Translations under genes and position numbers: made by a program
Shown: piece after piece, positions 33,297 to 40,920 of the stretch
Layout of the letters: each line of letters starts with the position of its first letter
How positions within the stretch are numbered: the first letter of the stretch is position 1
NCBI GenBank assembly: GCA_031292755.1
Contig: JARLGM010000010.1
Location: 1 to 64,000 of the forward strand
Length of the DNA stretch: 64,000 nucleotides
Reading direction: 5' to 3'
Source of the DNA: Candidatus Sulfopaludibacter sp.
GTDB taxonomy: Bacteria > Acidobacteriota > Terriglobia > Bryobacterales > Bryobacteraceae
Notes under the pieces: generated by a model
Databases searched by the model: none
What the model saw: the letters and a program-made list of their open reading frames with translations, nothing else
What the model was told of the DNA's origin: nothing

Positions 33297-34586
33297 ATGA
33301 CACGAAGAGACTACCTGCAAATGCTGGGCGTTGCCGCCGCTGCCGCCCAGGCCGCCAAATCCGCGCCCGCCGCCGGAGATGCCACGCGCGCACAGCGCAT
33401 GAAATGGTGGCACGAAGCGCGGTTCGGCATGTTCATCCACTGGGGCCTCTACAGCACGCTCGGCCGCCATGAATGGGTGATGGAAAACGAAGGCATTCCG
33501 GTGGCCGAGTACGAGCTACAGGCTAAGAAGTTCAAACCCAAGCCGAACTTTGCGCGCGATTGGGCCAGGCTGGCGAAAGCGGCCGGCCAGAAGTACATGG
33601 TGATGACCACCAAGCATCACGAAGGCTTCTGCAATTTCGACAGCAAGCTGACCGACTACTGCGCGCCGAAACAGGGACCGGGGCGCGACCTGGTAAAAGA
33701 ATATGTCGAGGCGGCGCGCGCCGAGGGAATGCGCGTGGGCTTCTACTATTCGCTGATGGACTGGCACCATCCCGATGGCGCCCGCTGTGCCACCGATGAA
33801 GCCGCGCGCCGCCGCTTCGTGGACTACATCCACGGACAGGTGCGCGAACTGCTCACCAACTACGGCAAGGTGGATATTCTGTGGTACGACGTGAACTGGC
33901 CGCTGAAGCCCGAAGGGTGGGAGGCGGACAAACTAAACGACATGGTGTTCCAGCTTCAGCCGGAGATCATCGTCAACAACCGCACCGGACTGCCCGGCGA
34001 TTTCGCCACACCGGAACAGCGCATCACGGCCGATTCGCGTCCGTGGGAATCGTGCATGACCATGAACGACAGTTGGGGCTATCAGAAGGCCGACGACAAC
34101 TGGAAATCGCCCAAAACGATTGTGCGCAACCTGGTGACCTGCGCGCACGATACCGGCAACTACCTGCTGAATATCGGACCCACGGCGGATGGCTCGATTC
34201 CGCCGGAATCCACGCGCATCCTGACCACGGTGGGCAAATGGATGGAGCGCAACGGCCCCACGATTTACCAATCGGAGACCTGCCAGCCGCGGCGTTCGCA
34301 GTTCGCCGGCTTCACGCGCAAAGGCAACACGCTGTACGCGCACGTTTACTTCTGGCCGGGTGACACCATCGCCATTGGCGGGCTGATGAACAAAGTGAAA
34401 TCGGCGCACCTGTATGCCGGTAACAAAGAGGTGAAGTTCGACCAGGACAAGTTTCGGCTGCGGCTGACGGGCCTGCCGGAAAAAGCTCCCGACGATCCGG
34501 CAACCACCATCGCCATCGAATGCGATGACGTGCCACGGCAGGATACGGACTATATTCGCAAAGAGCGACCGCGGGATAAGGCGTAA
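33297..34586 (+). CDS. alpha-L-fucosidase (GH29), Tat-exported
   Basis: The N terminus MTRRDYLQMLGVAAAAAQAA is a twin-arginine signal (RRDYLQ followed by an Ala-rich h-region). The catalytic domain is GH29: WWHEARFGMFIHWGLYS, MVMTTKHHEGFCNFDS, GFYYSLMDWHHP, then the nucleophile Asp in VDILWYDVNWPL, INNRTG-like VNNRTGLPGDFATPEQ, and DTGNYLLNIGPTADGSIP. A small beta-sandwich (GNTLYAHVYFWPGD) closes the protein. It should release fucose from glycans in the periplasm or outside the cell. 429 residues, normal for the compact GH29 group. Confidence 0.94.
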   Translation: MTRRDYLQMLGVAAAAAQAAKSAPAAGDATRAQRMKWWHEARFGMFIHWGLYSTLGRHEWVMENEGIPVAEYELQAKKFKPKPNFARDWARLAKAAGQKYMVMTTKHHEGFCNFDSKLTDYCAPKQGPGRDLVKEYVEAARAEGMRVGFYYSLMDWHHPDGARCATDEAARRRFVDYIHGQVRELLTNYGKVDILWYDVNWPLKPEGWEADKLNDMVFQLQPEIIVNNRTGLPGDFATPEQRITADSRPWESCMTMNDSWGYQKADDNWKSPKTIVRNLVTCAHDTGNYLLNIGPTADGSIPPESTRILTTVGKWMERNGPTIYQSETCQPRRSQFAGFTRKGNTLYAHVYFWPGDTIAIGGLMNKVKSAHLYAGNKEVKFDQDKFRLRLTGLPEKAPDDPATTIAIECDDVPRQDTDYIRKERPRDKA

Positions 34587-34637
34587 AGACGAACGGGGCC
34601 CTCGTCACCACATCTGTGGCCCGGAAAGGAAAGTTCT

Positions 34638-35522
34638 TTGGCCAGGTTTGCGGCTTGCCTCCAGTTGCTCGCTTGGGCGCAATCCGCCGTCCAGCCCGGG
34701 CATGCTGTCAGGCCGAAATTCGTAGTCGCCTCGATCAAACCATGCAGGGGCGGGAGCTCCGCCCCAGAAAGGAAGGGCGGCGGCGGAGGTGGAGAATTCT
34801 CCCCCGGAACGTTGCGTGTGGATTGTTCGACGGTGATGGACCTCATCGAGGGGGCGTACGTCCTCTTCGCAAACGGCCATGTGAACCCTCGATCGCGTGC
34901 GGGGGTAGAGGGCGGCCCAGCCTGGATCCACTCCGACCGCTACCAGATCGACGCCAAGGCAGATGGCGCCAAGGGCCAGGGAATGATGCGAGGGCCCATG
35001 CTCCAGACGCTTCTCGAAGACCGATTTAAGCTAAGGCTCCATCACGAAACCAGGGAGGTTCCGGCCTATGCGTTGACTGTGGCAAAGGGAGGACTCAAGC
35101 TGCGGCCGTTTCAAGCAGGAACTTGCATCCCCCGCGACTTTGCACGTTTCTTCGAACAGTTTCCGCCGCAACCCTTTCCAGAGCTGCCGCCCGGTCAAAA
35201 ATACTGTGGAGGCGGTGTCGCGGTGAAGGGAGCGATCGCGACATTGGATGCCACAGCGATGAGTATCGACGACTTTTTCAAATACTCGCTTCCGGCACTC
35301 GACCGCCCCGTGGTCAATAAGACCGGGATCACCGGGCTGTTTGATTTCCACCTGGAATATGCGTCCGACGAGCCCAGAGGTGCGGGAGCAACTTCGCCGG
35401 AGGTTGCGGGTCCATCGGTTTTTGACGCGCTCGAACGGCAACTCGGTTTAAAGCCCGAGTTGGCCAAGGCGCGCGGCGATTTCCTCCTAATCGATCACGT
35501 GGAGCGGCCGTCGGCGAACTGA
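34638..35522 (+). CDS. TIGR03435 family secreted protein (copy 2)
   Basis: The TTG at 34638 follows GGAAAGGAAAG and begins a short signal peptide (ARFAACLQLLAWAQS). Family landmarks: FVVASIKPCRG, DRYQIDAKADG, MRGPMLQTLLEDRFKLRLHH, VPAYALTVAKGGLKL, KTGITGLFDFHLEY and QLGLKPELAKA...LLIDHVERPSAN. It has a Gly-rich insert (GGGGGGEFSPG) near residue 50 and a Pro-rich insert in the middle that copy 1 at 17855 lacks. Function unknown. Convergent with the glycosyltransferase (8-base gap). Confidence 0.9.
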   Translation: MARFAACLQLLAWAQSAVQPGHAVRPKFVVASIKPCRGGSSAPERKGGGGGGEFSPGTLRVDCSTVMDLIEGAYVLFANGHVNPRSRAGVEGGPAWIHSDRYQIDAKADGAKGQGMMRGPMLQTLLEDRFKLRLHHETREVPAYALTVAKGGLKLRPFQAGTCIPRDFARFFEQFPPQPFPELPPGQKYCGGGVAVKGAIATLDATAMSIDDFFKYSLPALDRPVVNKTGITGLFDFHLEYASDEPRGAGATSPEVAGPSVFDALERQLGLKPELAKARGDFLLIDHVERPSAN

Positions 35523-35530
35523 ACCGCGGG

Positions 35531-36886
35531 CTACTTCGCCAGAACGACGCGGGCGGTGCCGCAGTCCGCGCTGTATTGCGCCATGTCTCTGGTTTCCAGG
35601 CGCGCTTCGATGGGACGCCACTTCGTGACGGTCTGTTGCAGGGCGGCGCGGAATGCCACGGCGTTTCCCTCGCGGCCTTTGGCCCAGCGCACCAGCACCA
35701 CTTCGGTGAAGTTTTTCAGGATCTCCGGAGGCGGCGCCTGTAAGGTCCCGGCGAAGGCCACCACCACCTGATCGCGCTCATGGCTGGGCTGGTTCCTGCG
35801 CCGGCTAAGGGACGGGGTGACCACCAGCATGGTAGGTTTTCCCGTGGGCTTCGCGCCGGGAAACACGGCTACCGAACCGTTGGTCAGCGCCAGGAAGGCT
35901 TCCTCCGGATAGTCGGGCGGCGTGGCGGGAGCGCCCTGCAGCGCCAGTTCGGGCGCCGCACGCAGCGCATCCAGGGCAGCCGGACTCACCGCGGCGCGCA
36001 GTTGCAGGCGCAGCATGGCCTGGTCCCAGAGTCTGCGGAAGAGGCGGGAATCGGCTACCGCCCGTACCAGGAACCTCAGGTAGTTGATCTCCAGGATACG
36101 TTCCAGTTCCTCGGGTTTGTAATAGCGCGAGGTGGTGGCGCGATGGCGATGCTCCACCAGGGCGCCATTCACGTAGACGCTGGGCCAGCCGCGCTGCCAC
36201 GCGCGATAGCCCAGATCCAGATCTTCGACGTAGGCCGGTTCGTAGACCTCGTCCACATCGCCGAGGGCGTGCAGTTTGGCGGCATCGTAGACGGAACAGC
36301 CGCCGCTGCCGTACAGCACCCAGGTGAGATCTTCGCCTTCGATGGGCTCGTCACAGCGGAGTGGAAAATCCTCCGGACTGTTCTGGGCCATCACCGCTTT
36401 GCCGGTCTCTTCACGGCGCACGCCCGCCGGAAAACGGATCTGCGCGGTGGCGCAAAACAGGCCGGGGATTCTGTCGAAGGCAGCGCCGAGGGCCTGAAAA
36501 AAACCGGGCTCGAGCAGCATGTCGTTGTTGAGCAGGCAGATGTGGGAGTAGCGGGCGCGGGCGATTCCACGGTTCACGGCGCGCGCGAAAGAGAGCGGCT
36601 CGGGCGAAACTTCCACGTGGATGCGGGGCCATTCGGCGGCCAGCCAGGAGGCCGTGCCGTCGTCGGAGCCGTTATCGACGACGACGATTTCCGAAACAAT
36701 CTCGCGCAGGTCGCGCCGGATGCCGGGCAGTTGGGCGCGCAGCAGTTCTTTGCCATTGCGCGACGGGATCACTACGGAGATTCCGTCTTCTGCTTTCGGT
36801 GCGGCTTCCTGAGGCAGGGGCGGACTTCGCCGCGGCCGAAGGCGCCCTGCGAATCGGGCCAGGTGGTATCGCACGGGCATTCCCAT
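35531..36886 (-). CDS. family 2 glycosyltransferase
   Basis: Residues about 33-250 form a GT-A domain: GISVVIPSRNGKELL, IVVVDNGSDDGT, FARAVNRGIARARYSHICLL, NND acting as the DxD motif, and the acceptor-site YVEDLDLGYRAWQRGW. This resembles rhamnosyl or other cell-surface glycan transferases. The C-terminal ~170 residues are an unrecognised extension with the beta-strand VVVAFAGTLQAPPPEILKNF repeat-like segments. No membrane spans. Four bases downstream of the toroid-fold gene; the pair may work on a surface polysaccharide. Confidence 0.88.
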   Translation of the reverse strand: MGMPVRYHLARFAGRLRPRRSPPLPQEAAPKAEDGISVVIPSRNGKELLRAQLPGIRRDLREIVSEIVVVDNGSDDGTASWLAAEWPRIHVEVSPEPLSFARAVNRGIARARYSHICLLNNDMLLEPGFFQALGAAFDRIPGLFCATAQIRFPAGVRREETGKAVMAQNSPEDFPLRCDEPIEGEDLTWVLYGSGGCSVYDAAKLHALGDVDEVYEPAYVEDLDLGYRAWQRGWPSVYVNGALVEHRHRATTSRYYKPEELERILEINYLRFLVRAVADSRLFRRLWDQAMLRLQLRAAVSPAALDALRAAPELALQGAPATPPDYPEEAFLALTNGSVAVFPGAKPTGKPTMLVVTPSLSRRRNQPSHERDQVVVAFAGTLQAPPPEILKNFTEVVLVRWAKGREGNAVAFRAALQQTVTKWRPIEARLETRDMAQYSADCGTARVVLAK

Positions 36887-36890
36887 TGCT

Positions 36891-37961
36891 TCAAATCAGC
36901 AGGTGCCGGAGTGGCACCGGGCCTCCCGAATTTGCGGCTTGCCACATGGCCAGCGCCTGCAGGCCGAATCCGGTCGAAACCGGATTGATGTGAGGGATCC
37001 AGGCACCCTGCCGCCGGCCGAAGTAAAACCCGCCGTCTGTGCGTGGATCTTCGCAGGCAATTTGAAAACCGGCCAGTTGGGCGGCCTCCCGGGCGGCTGC
37101 TTCGCGGTCCAGCGGAGCCACGCCGGCCGCATCCGCGTAAAGCCTCATGCGCAGCAACTGGGCGTACACGTCGCTGCGGGCGAACTCCGGGGCGATGTCT
37201 GCGAGATGATGCGCCGTGAGTTGCAACCCTTCGCGGATGGCAGCGGCGCAGCGCGGGTCGGCGCTCGCGGGCAACAGCCCTTCCAGAAAGTAGCTGAAGG
37301 CATGCAGCCGATCCATTACGCAGAGGCGGTCGGGGTGGCCGGGCAGAAAGTGCCGCCAGGTGGCGAGGGAATATTCGAGCACGCGCAAGTAGGGCGCGCG
37401 AAACTGATCGTCCCCGGTGGCTTCGGCCAGATCCCACCACGCCATCGCCGCTTTCAACTGGTAGCAGCCCGCCGATTGCGACCAGCGGAGCGCCTCGCGT
37501 GGGGTGGGCAGTTTGCCTGGCAGGGAGAGGATGGGGTGGAAATCGCCATCCGGAGAGGCGAAATCGCAGGCCAGGCGGCATCCGAGGGCGGCGGCGACGT
37601 CGAGAAACTGCTGCGTTCCGGTGGCGCGCCAGGCGGCCAAAAGGCCGCGCACGACGATGCCGCAATCGAAGAAGTAGGTGTATTCCGGCGGGTCCAACTC
37701 GAACGGCATGACCTGAGCCGCGGGGTTCCACGCGGTTCCGGCAAGGAACCGGGCGGCGGTGACAGCGCGATCGAGGTAGCGCTCTTCGCCGGTGAGCGCG
37801 TGCAGGTAGACCAGAGTGCTCACGGCGTAGCCGGTGATCTCGGTGGATGCCGCCTGATTCCGGTGCAGATCGGCCCGGTAATAGCGGGCCACACCGCCAC
37901 AGGGGTCCTGAATACCGGATTCGACAAACCACGTTCCGGCTCGCTGGGTTATGAGGGGCAA
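36891..37961 (-). CDS. (alpha/alpha) toroid-fold protein, glycoside-hydrolase-like, 356 aa
   Basis: Repeated helical hairpins (STEITGYAVSTLVYLHALTG, YLDRAVTAARFLAGTAW, GIVVRGLLAAWRATGTQQFL, WSQSAGCYQLKAAMAWWDLA, HAFSYFLEGLL) look like an (alpha/alpha)6 barrel as in AGE/six-hairpin glycosidases and terpene-cyclase-like folds. No catalytic signature I can name. TTG 37961 is the first in-frame start; there is no clear ribosome site, so the start is uncertain. It lies between the anion-transporter gene (3-base gap) and the glycosyltransferase (4-base gap), implying one operon. Confidence 0.65.
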   Translation of the reverse strand: MPLITQRAGTWFVESGIQDPCGGVARYYRADLHRNQAASTEITGYAVSTLVYLHALTGEERYLDRAVTAARFLAGTAWNPAAQVMPFELDPPEYTYFFDCGIVVRGLLAAWRATGTQQFLDVAAALGCRLACDFASPDGDFHPILSLPGKLPTPREALRWSQSAGCYQLKAAMAWWDLAEATGDDQFRAPYLRVLEYSLATWRHFLPGHPDRLCVMDRLHAFSYFLEGLLPASADPRCAAAIREGLQLTAHHLADIAPEFARSDVYAQLLRMRLYADAAGVAPLDREAAAREAAQLAGFQIACEDPRTDGGFYFGRRQGAWIPHINPVSTGFGLQALAMWQAANSGGPVPLRHLLI

Positions 37962-37964
37962 TCG

Positions 37965-39179
37965 CTATCTTAACATGCAGGCGCCGGCCGCCAACGTCAG
38001 GACAGTAAGCGGAATACCGGTTCGGGCGTACTCCCAAAATGAGATATCCACGTCGCGCTTGGCCTTTTGTAACACGATCAAGTTGGCCACCGATCCCAGC
38101 ACCGTCAGGTTCCCGGCCAAGGTGGAAGACATGGCCAGGATGAGCCAGGCGCGAGCCGGGTCCGGCAGGTGCGGCACGAAGCCCTTGAAGACCAGCACGG
38201 CAGGCACGTTGCTCACCAGGTTGGAGAGCAGCGCGGTGAAGGCGGTCATGGGTCCTATGCGGTCCAGGTGATAGCGCGACGCGGCGGAGAACAGGTCGCC
38301 GGGCACGGGGGTTTTTTCGAGGCCCGCGACCACGATGAACAGGCCGATGAACATGACCAGCAGGCTCCAATCGATTTCGCGATACACCCGCTCGGGTTTG
38401 ATGCGGCGAGTGACCAGCAGCAGCGCTCCCGCAATGACCGCGACTTTCGGCACCGGCCAGCCGGCGAAGAAGAAGACGATCATCCCGATCGAGACGGCCA
38501 GGCTCTTCCAGAGCAGCGCGCGATTCACCCGCACGCGAACGCCGGCAGTATCGAGGGCCGCTTCTTTGCGGAACTCGCCCCAGTAGACCAGGGCGATGAC
38601 CGCCACGGTCAGAACGAGCCCCACGCCCGCGATGGGCGACAGCGCGGCGGCGAATCTGGCGTACGGAATGCGAGAGAAACTGCCGATCATCATGTTCTGG
38701 GGATTCCCGGTAATGGTAGCGACGCTGCCGATATTGGCCGCCATGGCAACCGCCAGGAGATATGGAACGGGATTGCGCCGGAGTCTGCCGGTGATCTCAA
38801 CCACCAGGGGGGTCAGGACGAGGCACATGGTGTCGTTGACGAAGAAGGCGGAAAAAATGCCGGAGACCAGGACGATTCCGCTGAGCAGGGGCAGCGGACG
38901 GTGCGCGTGCCGGACCACCCAGGCGCTGACCACGGCGAAGAATCCGGAGAGCCGCAGGTTGGCCACCACGATCATCATGCCGAACAGCAGCAGGACGGTA
39001 TCGTAATCGATGGCGGCCCAGGCTTCCTGCACGGTGAGCACGTTGAACGCGAGCATGAGGCTGGCTCCGATGATGGTGGCTCCGGTGCGGTCCACGCGCA
39101 ATCCGGGAAGCCGGCCGAGCGCCAGCACCAGGTAAGTTGCGGTGAAAATCAGGATGGGAGCGAGCACGGGCGATTTCAT
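37965..39179 (-). CDS. SLC13/ArsB-NhaD type anion permease
   Basis: A 404-residue membrane protein with about ten hydrophobic spans. Typical of the ion-transporter superfamily: DYDTVLLLFGMMIVVANLRLSG near the N terminus, FFVNDTMCLVLTPLVVEI, ANIGSVATITGNPQNMMIG (the conserved N-P-Q loop) and its repeat LVSNVPAVLVF plus AGNLTVLGSVANLIVLQKA near the C terminus. Substrate cannot be decided (arsenite, sulfate, dicarboxylate or sodium/proton exchange). First gene of a three-gene minus-strand run. Confidence 0.88.
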   Translation of the reverse strand: MKSPVLAPILIFTATYLVLALGRLPGLRVDRTGATIIGASLMLAFNVLTVQEAWAAIDYDTVLLLFGMMIVVANLRLSGFFAVVSAWVVRHAHRPLPLLSGIVLVSGIFSAFFVNDTMCLVLTPLVVEITGRLRRNPVPYLLAVAMAANIGSVATITGNPQNMMIGSFSRIPYARFAAALSPIAGVGLVLTVAVIALVYWGEFRKEAALDTAGVRVRVNRALLWKSLAVSIGMIVFFFAGWPVPKVAVIAGALLLVTRRIKPERVYREIDWSLLVMFIGLFIVVAGLEKTPVPGDLFSAASRYHLDRIGPMTAFTALLSNLVSNVPAVLVFKGFVPHLPDPARAWLILAMSSTLAGNLTVLGSVANLIVLQKAKRDVDISFWEYARTGIPLTVLTLAAGACMLR

Positions 39180-39203
39180 TGTCGCATTGCCGGTCGATAT
39201 AAT
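39174..39203 (+). promoter_or_regulatory. promoter with perfect TATAAT box
   Basis: TATAAT at 39198-39203, with TTTCAT at 39174-39179 as a poor -35 (18-base spacer), 19 bases before the ATG of the small Gly-rich membrane protein. Confidence 0.4.
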
Positions 39204-39222
39204 TGAGGCAAGAGACTCGCTT

Positions 39223-39453
39223 ATGACCGAAACCGAAAAAGAAGCCGTGAAAGCTACTGCCGCCGCCGGCGTGGGCGCAGGAGTGGGAGGCGCGGGTGGC
39301 GCTTCCGTTGGGATTCTGGAACTGGCGGCGGCGCAAGGGACGGTGACCGGACTGACCGCCGGCCTGGCAATTGGCGTGGGTGCGTTTGCCGGCGCGCTGC
39401 TGGGACTTGCGGGTTACGGAGTCTACCGGCGGTTAACGAAACCGAACAGCTGA
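39223..39453 (+). CDS. small glycine/alanine-rich membrane protein, 76 aa
   Basis: MTETEKEAVKATAAAGVGAG starts a protein that is almost all small residues: a Gly-zipper-like segment (GVGAGVGGAGGASVGILELA) and one or two hydrophobic helices (GLAIGVGAFAGALLGLAGYG), then the basic end VYRRLTKPNS. Likely an inner-membrane or oligomerising Gly-zipper protein; no family recognised. Start is supported by the TATAAT box. Its stop codon lies in a hairpin shared with the next gene. Confidence 0.65.
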   Translation: MTETEKEAVKATAAAGVGAGVGGAGGASVGILELAAAQGTVTGLTAGLAIGVGAFAGALLGLAGYGVYRRLTKPNS

Positions 39454-39465
39454 GCTTCGGCTCAG
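39450..39465. terminator. UUCG tetraloop hairpin containing both stop codons
   Basis: CTGAGC-TTCG-GCTCAG: 6-bp perfect stem with the very stable UUCG loop. The TGA of the plus-strand gene (39451-39453) and the TGA of the minus-strand gene (39462-39464) sit in the two arms. No U-tract follows, so it may work as a bidirectional 3'-end stabiliser rather than a classical terminator. Confidence 0.6.
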
Positions 39466-39680
39466 GCGAGGGTTAATTCCGCGGTTTCGGCGTCCACGGG
39501 AGCTCCGGTCTTGCGTGCCAGGTGAAGCGGCGCTTCGCGAAGGTGCATTGGATCGAGGCCGCGGGCCGGGTGGCGCTGATTCCAGCCGTTTTCCGATTTC
39601 GGGAAGGCCACCCAGCCGGTTCCGGCAACACAGGCGATCCAGTGGTTGGGGTGATTCAGACTGTTGTACAACTTGATCAT
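39462..39680 (-). CDS. conserved small protein, 72 aa
   Basis: ATG 39680 is preceded by GGAGGAATTGCAAA, a good ribosome site. The protein (MIKLYNSLNHPNHWIACVAG, then TGWVAFP, GWNQRHPARGLDPMHLREAP) has no signal or membrane segment. I recall similar 70-residue proteins in Solibacter-like genomes but know no function. It has its own AT-rich upstream region with a dyad, and follows the PspA/PH operon on the same strand. Confidence 0.65.
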   Translation of the reverse strand: MIKLYNSLNHPNHWIACVAGTGWVAFPKSENGWNQRHPARGLDPMHLREAPLHLARKTGAPVDAETAELTLA

Positions 39681-39700
39681 TTTGCAATTCCTCCAAAGAG

Positions 39701-39729
39701 CAATTTCAGGTTAAAAATATCTGAAATTG
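39701..39729. promoter_or_regulatory. 9-bp inverted repeat upstream of 72-aa gene
   Basis: CAATTTCAG (39701-39709) and CTGAAATTG (39721-39729) are perfect inverted copies with an 11-base AT-rich spacer, 21 bases before ATG 39680. Reading on the minus strand, TATTTT in the spacer and TTGAAT upstream could be promoter elements, so this is either an operator or a 5'-UTR hairpin. Confidence 0.55.
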
Positions 39730-39761
39730 GAGAAATATTCAACAAATCTTATGAGGGGGTG

Positions 39762-39794
39762 TAGGGAATACCCCCACGTGAGGGGTATTCCCTA
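39762..39794 (-). terminator. 13-bp perfect stem-loop at the end of the PspA/PH operon
   Basis: TAGGGAATACCCC and GGGGTATTCCCTA enclose a 7-base loop. The PH-protein stop codon (39792-39794) is the first triplet of the stem on the minus strand. There is no long U-tract, but the stem is strong enough to end or protect the operon transcript. Confidence 0.6.
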
Positions 39795-40193
39795 TGCGAA
39801 GCTCAACACCAGGGCTTCGCCGCGACGGACCAAATGCGGCGTGCGTCGCCCGACGTCGGCGAGAAACAAGTCCATTTTCGCCGGCGCGATGTGCAGCTTG
39901 GAGGCGAGACCATACCGGATAGTCACGCCGTCGGCGAACCAGGACCACCGGCTGCGATTAGCGTCGCTGGGGCCGATGAAGGTAATCACTTCGTACGGGA
40001 TGAGGATGTTCATGCAAAACGCGCGCACCTGCAGGCCGCGCGCCGTGGTCTGGTAGGACTGCGGGTAGGCGCAAATCAGCAGGATCAGCAGGACGGGCCC
40101 GACGATCCAGTAGTTGCCGCCGAGAAGAAGTACGGCCAGTGCGACAGCGATGGCTGCCGCCAGCCGCCAATCGAATTTTGCGTCGTACGTCAT
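39792..40193 (-). CDS. bacterial PH-like membrane protein, 133 aa
   Basis: ATG 40193 begins MTYDAKFDWRLAAAIAVALA; two adjacent hydrophobic spans (residues about 11-40) are followed by a small beta domain (QTTARGLQVRAFCMNILIPY, EVITFIGPSD, GVTIRYGL, LFLADVGRRTP) that looks like a bacterial PH domain (YdbS/bPH type). Such proteins often sit with stress-response membrane systems. It lies 43 bases after pspA across a GACAGGC hairpin. The longer frame to 40289 overlaps pspA and was rejected. Confidence 0.7.
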   Translation of the reverse strand: MTYDAKFDWRLAAAIAVALAVLLLGGNYWIVGPVLLILLICAYPQSYQTTARGLQVRAFCMNILIPYEVITFIGPSDANRSRWSWFADGVTIRYGLASKLHIAPAKMDLFLADVGRRTPHLVRRGEALVLSFA

Positions 40194-40208
40194 ATAGAAA
40201 CCGGAAAA

Positions 40209-40231
40209 GGGACAGGCGGGAGGCCTGTCCC
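40209..40231. repeat. GGGACAGGC hairpin between pspA and PH gene
   Basis: GGGACAGGC and GCCTGTCCC form a perfect 9-bp stem with a 5-base loop. The core GACAGGC...GCCTGTC is shared with the hairpin at 42380, so this is likely a small dispersed palindromic repeat that could shape mRNA stability between genes. Confidence 0.7.
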
Positions 40232-40236
40232 ACTGG

Positions 40237-40899
40237 TTAGCCTGCCTTCCTTTTGTTTTTGAGATCCGCCAGCAGCCGATCCACTTCATCGGCCTTTTCC
40301 ATGGCGGCGAACTGGTCTTCGACGTTATCGGCCACGAGCTCGCTGGTGGCTTGCGCCGTGGCTTCGGAATGCTGCACCTTGTTCTTCATGCGGTCGAATG
40401 CGGCGGCATTGGAGTTATCGCCCATGGCCAGGCCGGCCTCGGTGGCTTTGCCGAGGGCACGCGAGCGGCGGTGCTGGGCGATCAGCATGTCGCTTTTGGC
40501 TTGTGCTTCGGCGAGCTTTTGCCCCAGTTTCAGGAGGGCAGTCTTCAGGTTTTCCACCTGGGTCTTCTGATCCTCCACCTGCTGGCGAAAGCTTTCGGTC
40601 ATGGATTTGTAGCTCATGCTCCGCTCCACGGCGGCGCGGGCGAGGTTGTCGTCTTTCTTATCGACGGCCAGCTCGGCGCGGCGCATCCATTGGGTGGCGT
40701 TTTCCTGGTTCTCCTGCAGTTTCTTCTCCAGCACATGCTGGTCTGCGATGGAGATGGCGACCTGCGTTTTCACCTGGAGCAGTTGGTTTTCCATGTCCAG
40801 GATGACCTGTTTGATCATTTTTTCCGGGTTCTCCGCCTTGTCTACCAGGTCGTTGAGATTGGCCCGGACCAGTGTTGCGACTCGTTCCAAAAGTGCCAT
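40237..40899 (-). CDS. pspA: PspA/IM30 family membrane-stress protein
   Basis: The 220-residue protein begins MALLERVATLVRANLNDLVD with the ESCRT-III-like core and KAENPEKMIKQVILDMENQL, the family signature. Nearly all of it is alpha-helical coiled coil (QHVLEKKLQENQENATQWMR, LKTALLKLGQKLAEAQAKSD) and Ala-rich helix pairs. PspA/IM30 proteins polymerise on the inner face of the cytoplasmic membrane to repair or shape it. GGAG precedes ATG 40899. 21 bases after the flotillin gene; typical length and no C-terminal extension. Confidence 0.94.
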   Translation of the reverse strand: MALLERVATLVRANLNDLVDKAENPEKMIKQVILDMENQLLQVKTQVAISIADQHVLEKKLQENQENATQWMRRAELAVDKKDDNLARAAVERSMSYKSMTESFRQQVEDQKTQVENLKTALLKLGQKLAEAQAKSDMLIAQHRRSRALGKATEAGLAMGDNSNAAAFDRMKNKVQHSEATAQATSELVADNVEDQFAAMEKADEVDRLLADLKNKRKAG

Positions 40900-40920
40900 G
40901 ATGATTCTCCTGTTTGGTTA

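Noticed and set aside
36772-38370. 532-aa minus-strand frame
   Set aside because: Alternative frame over the toroid protein and transporter; Arg/Pro-rich with no structure.
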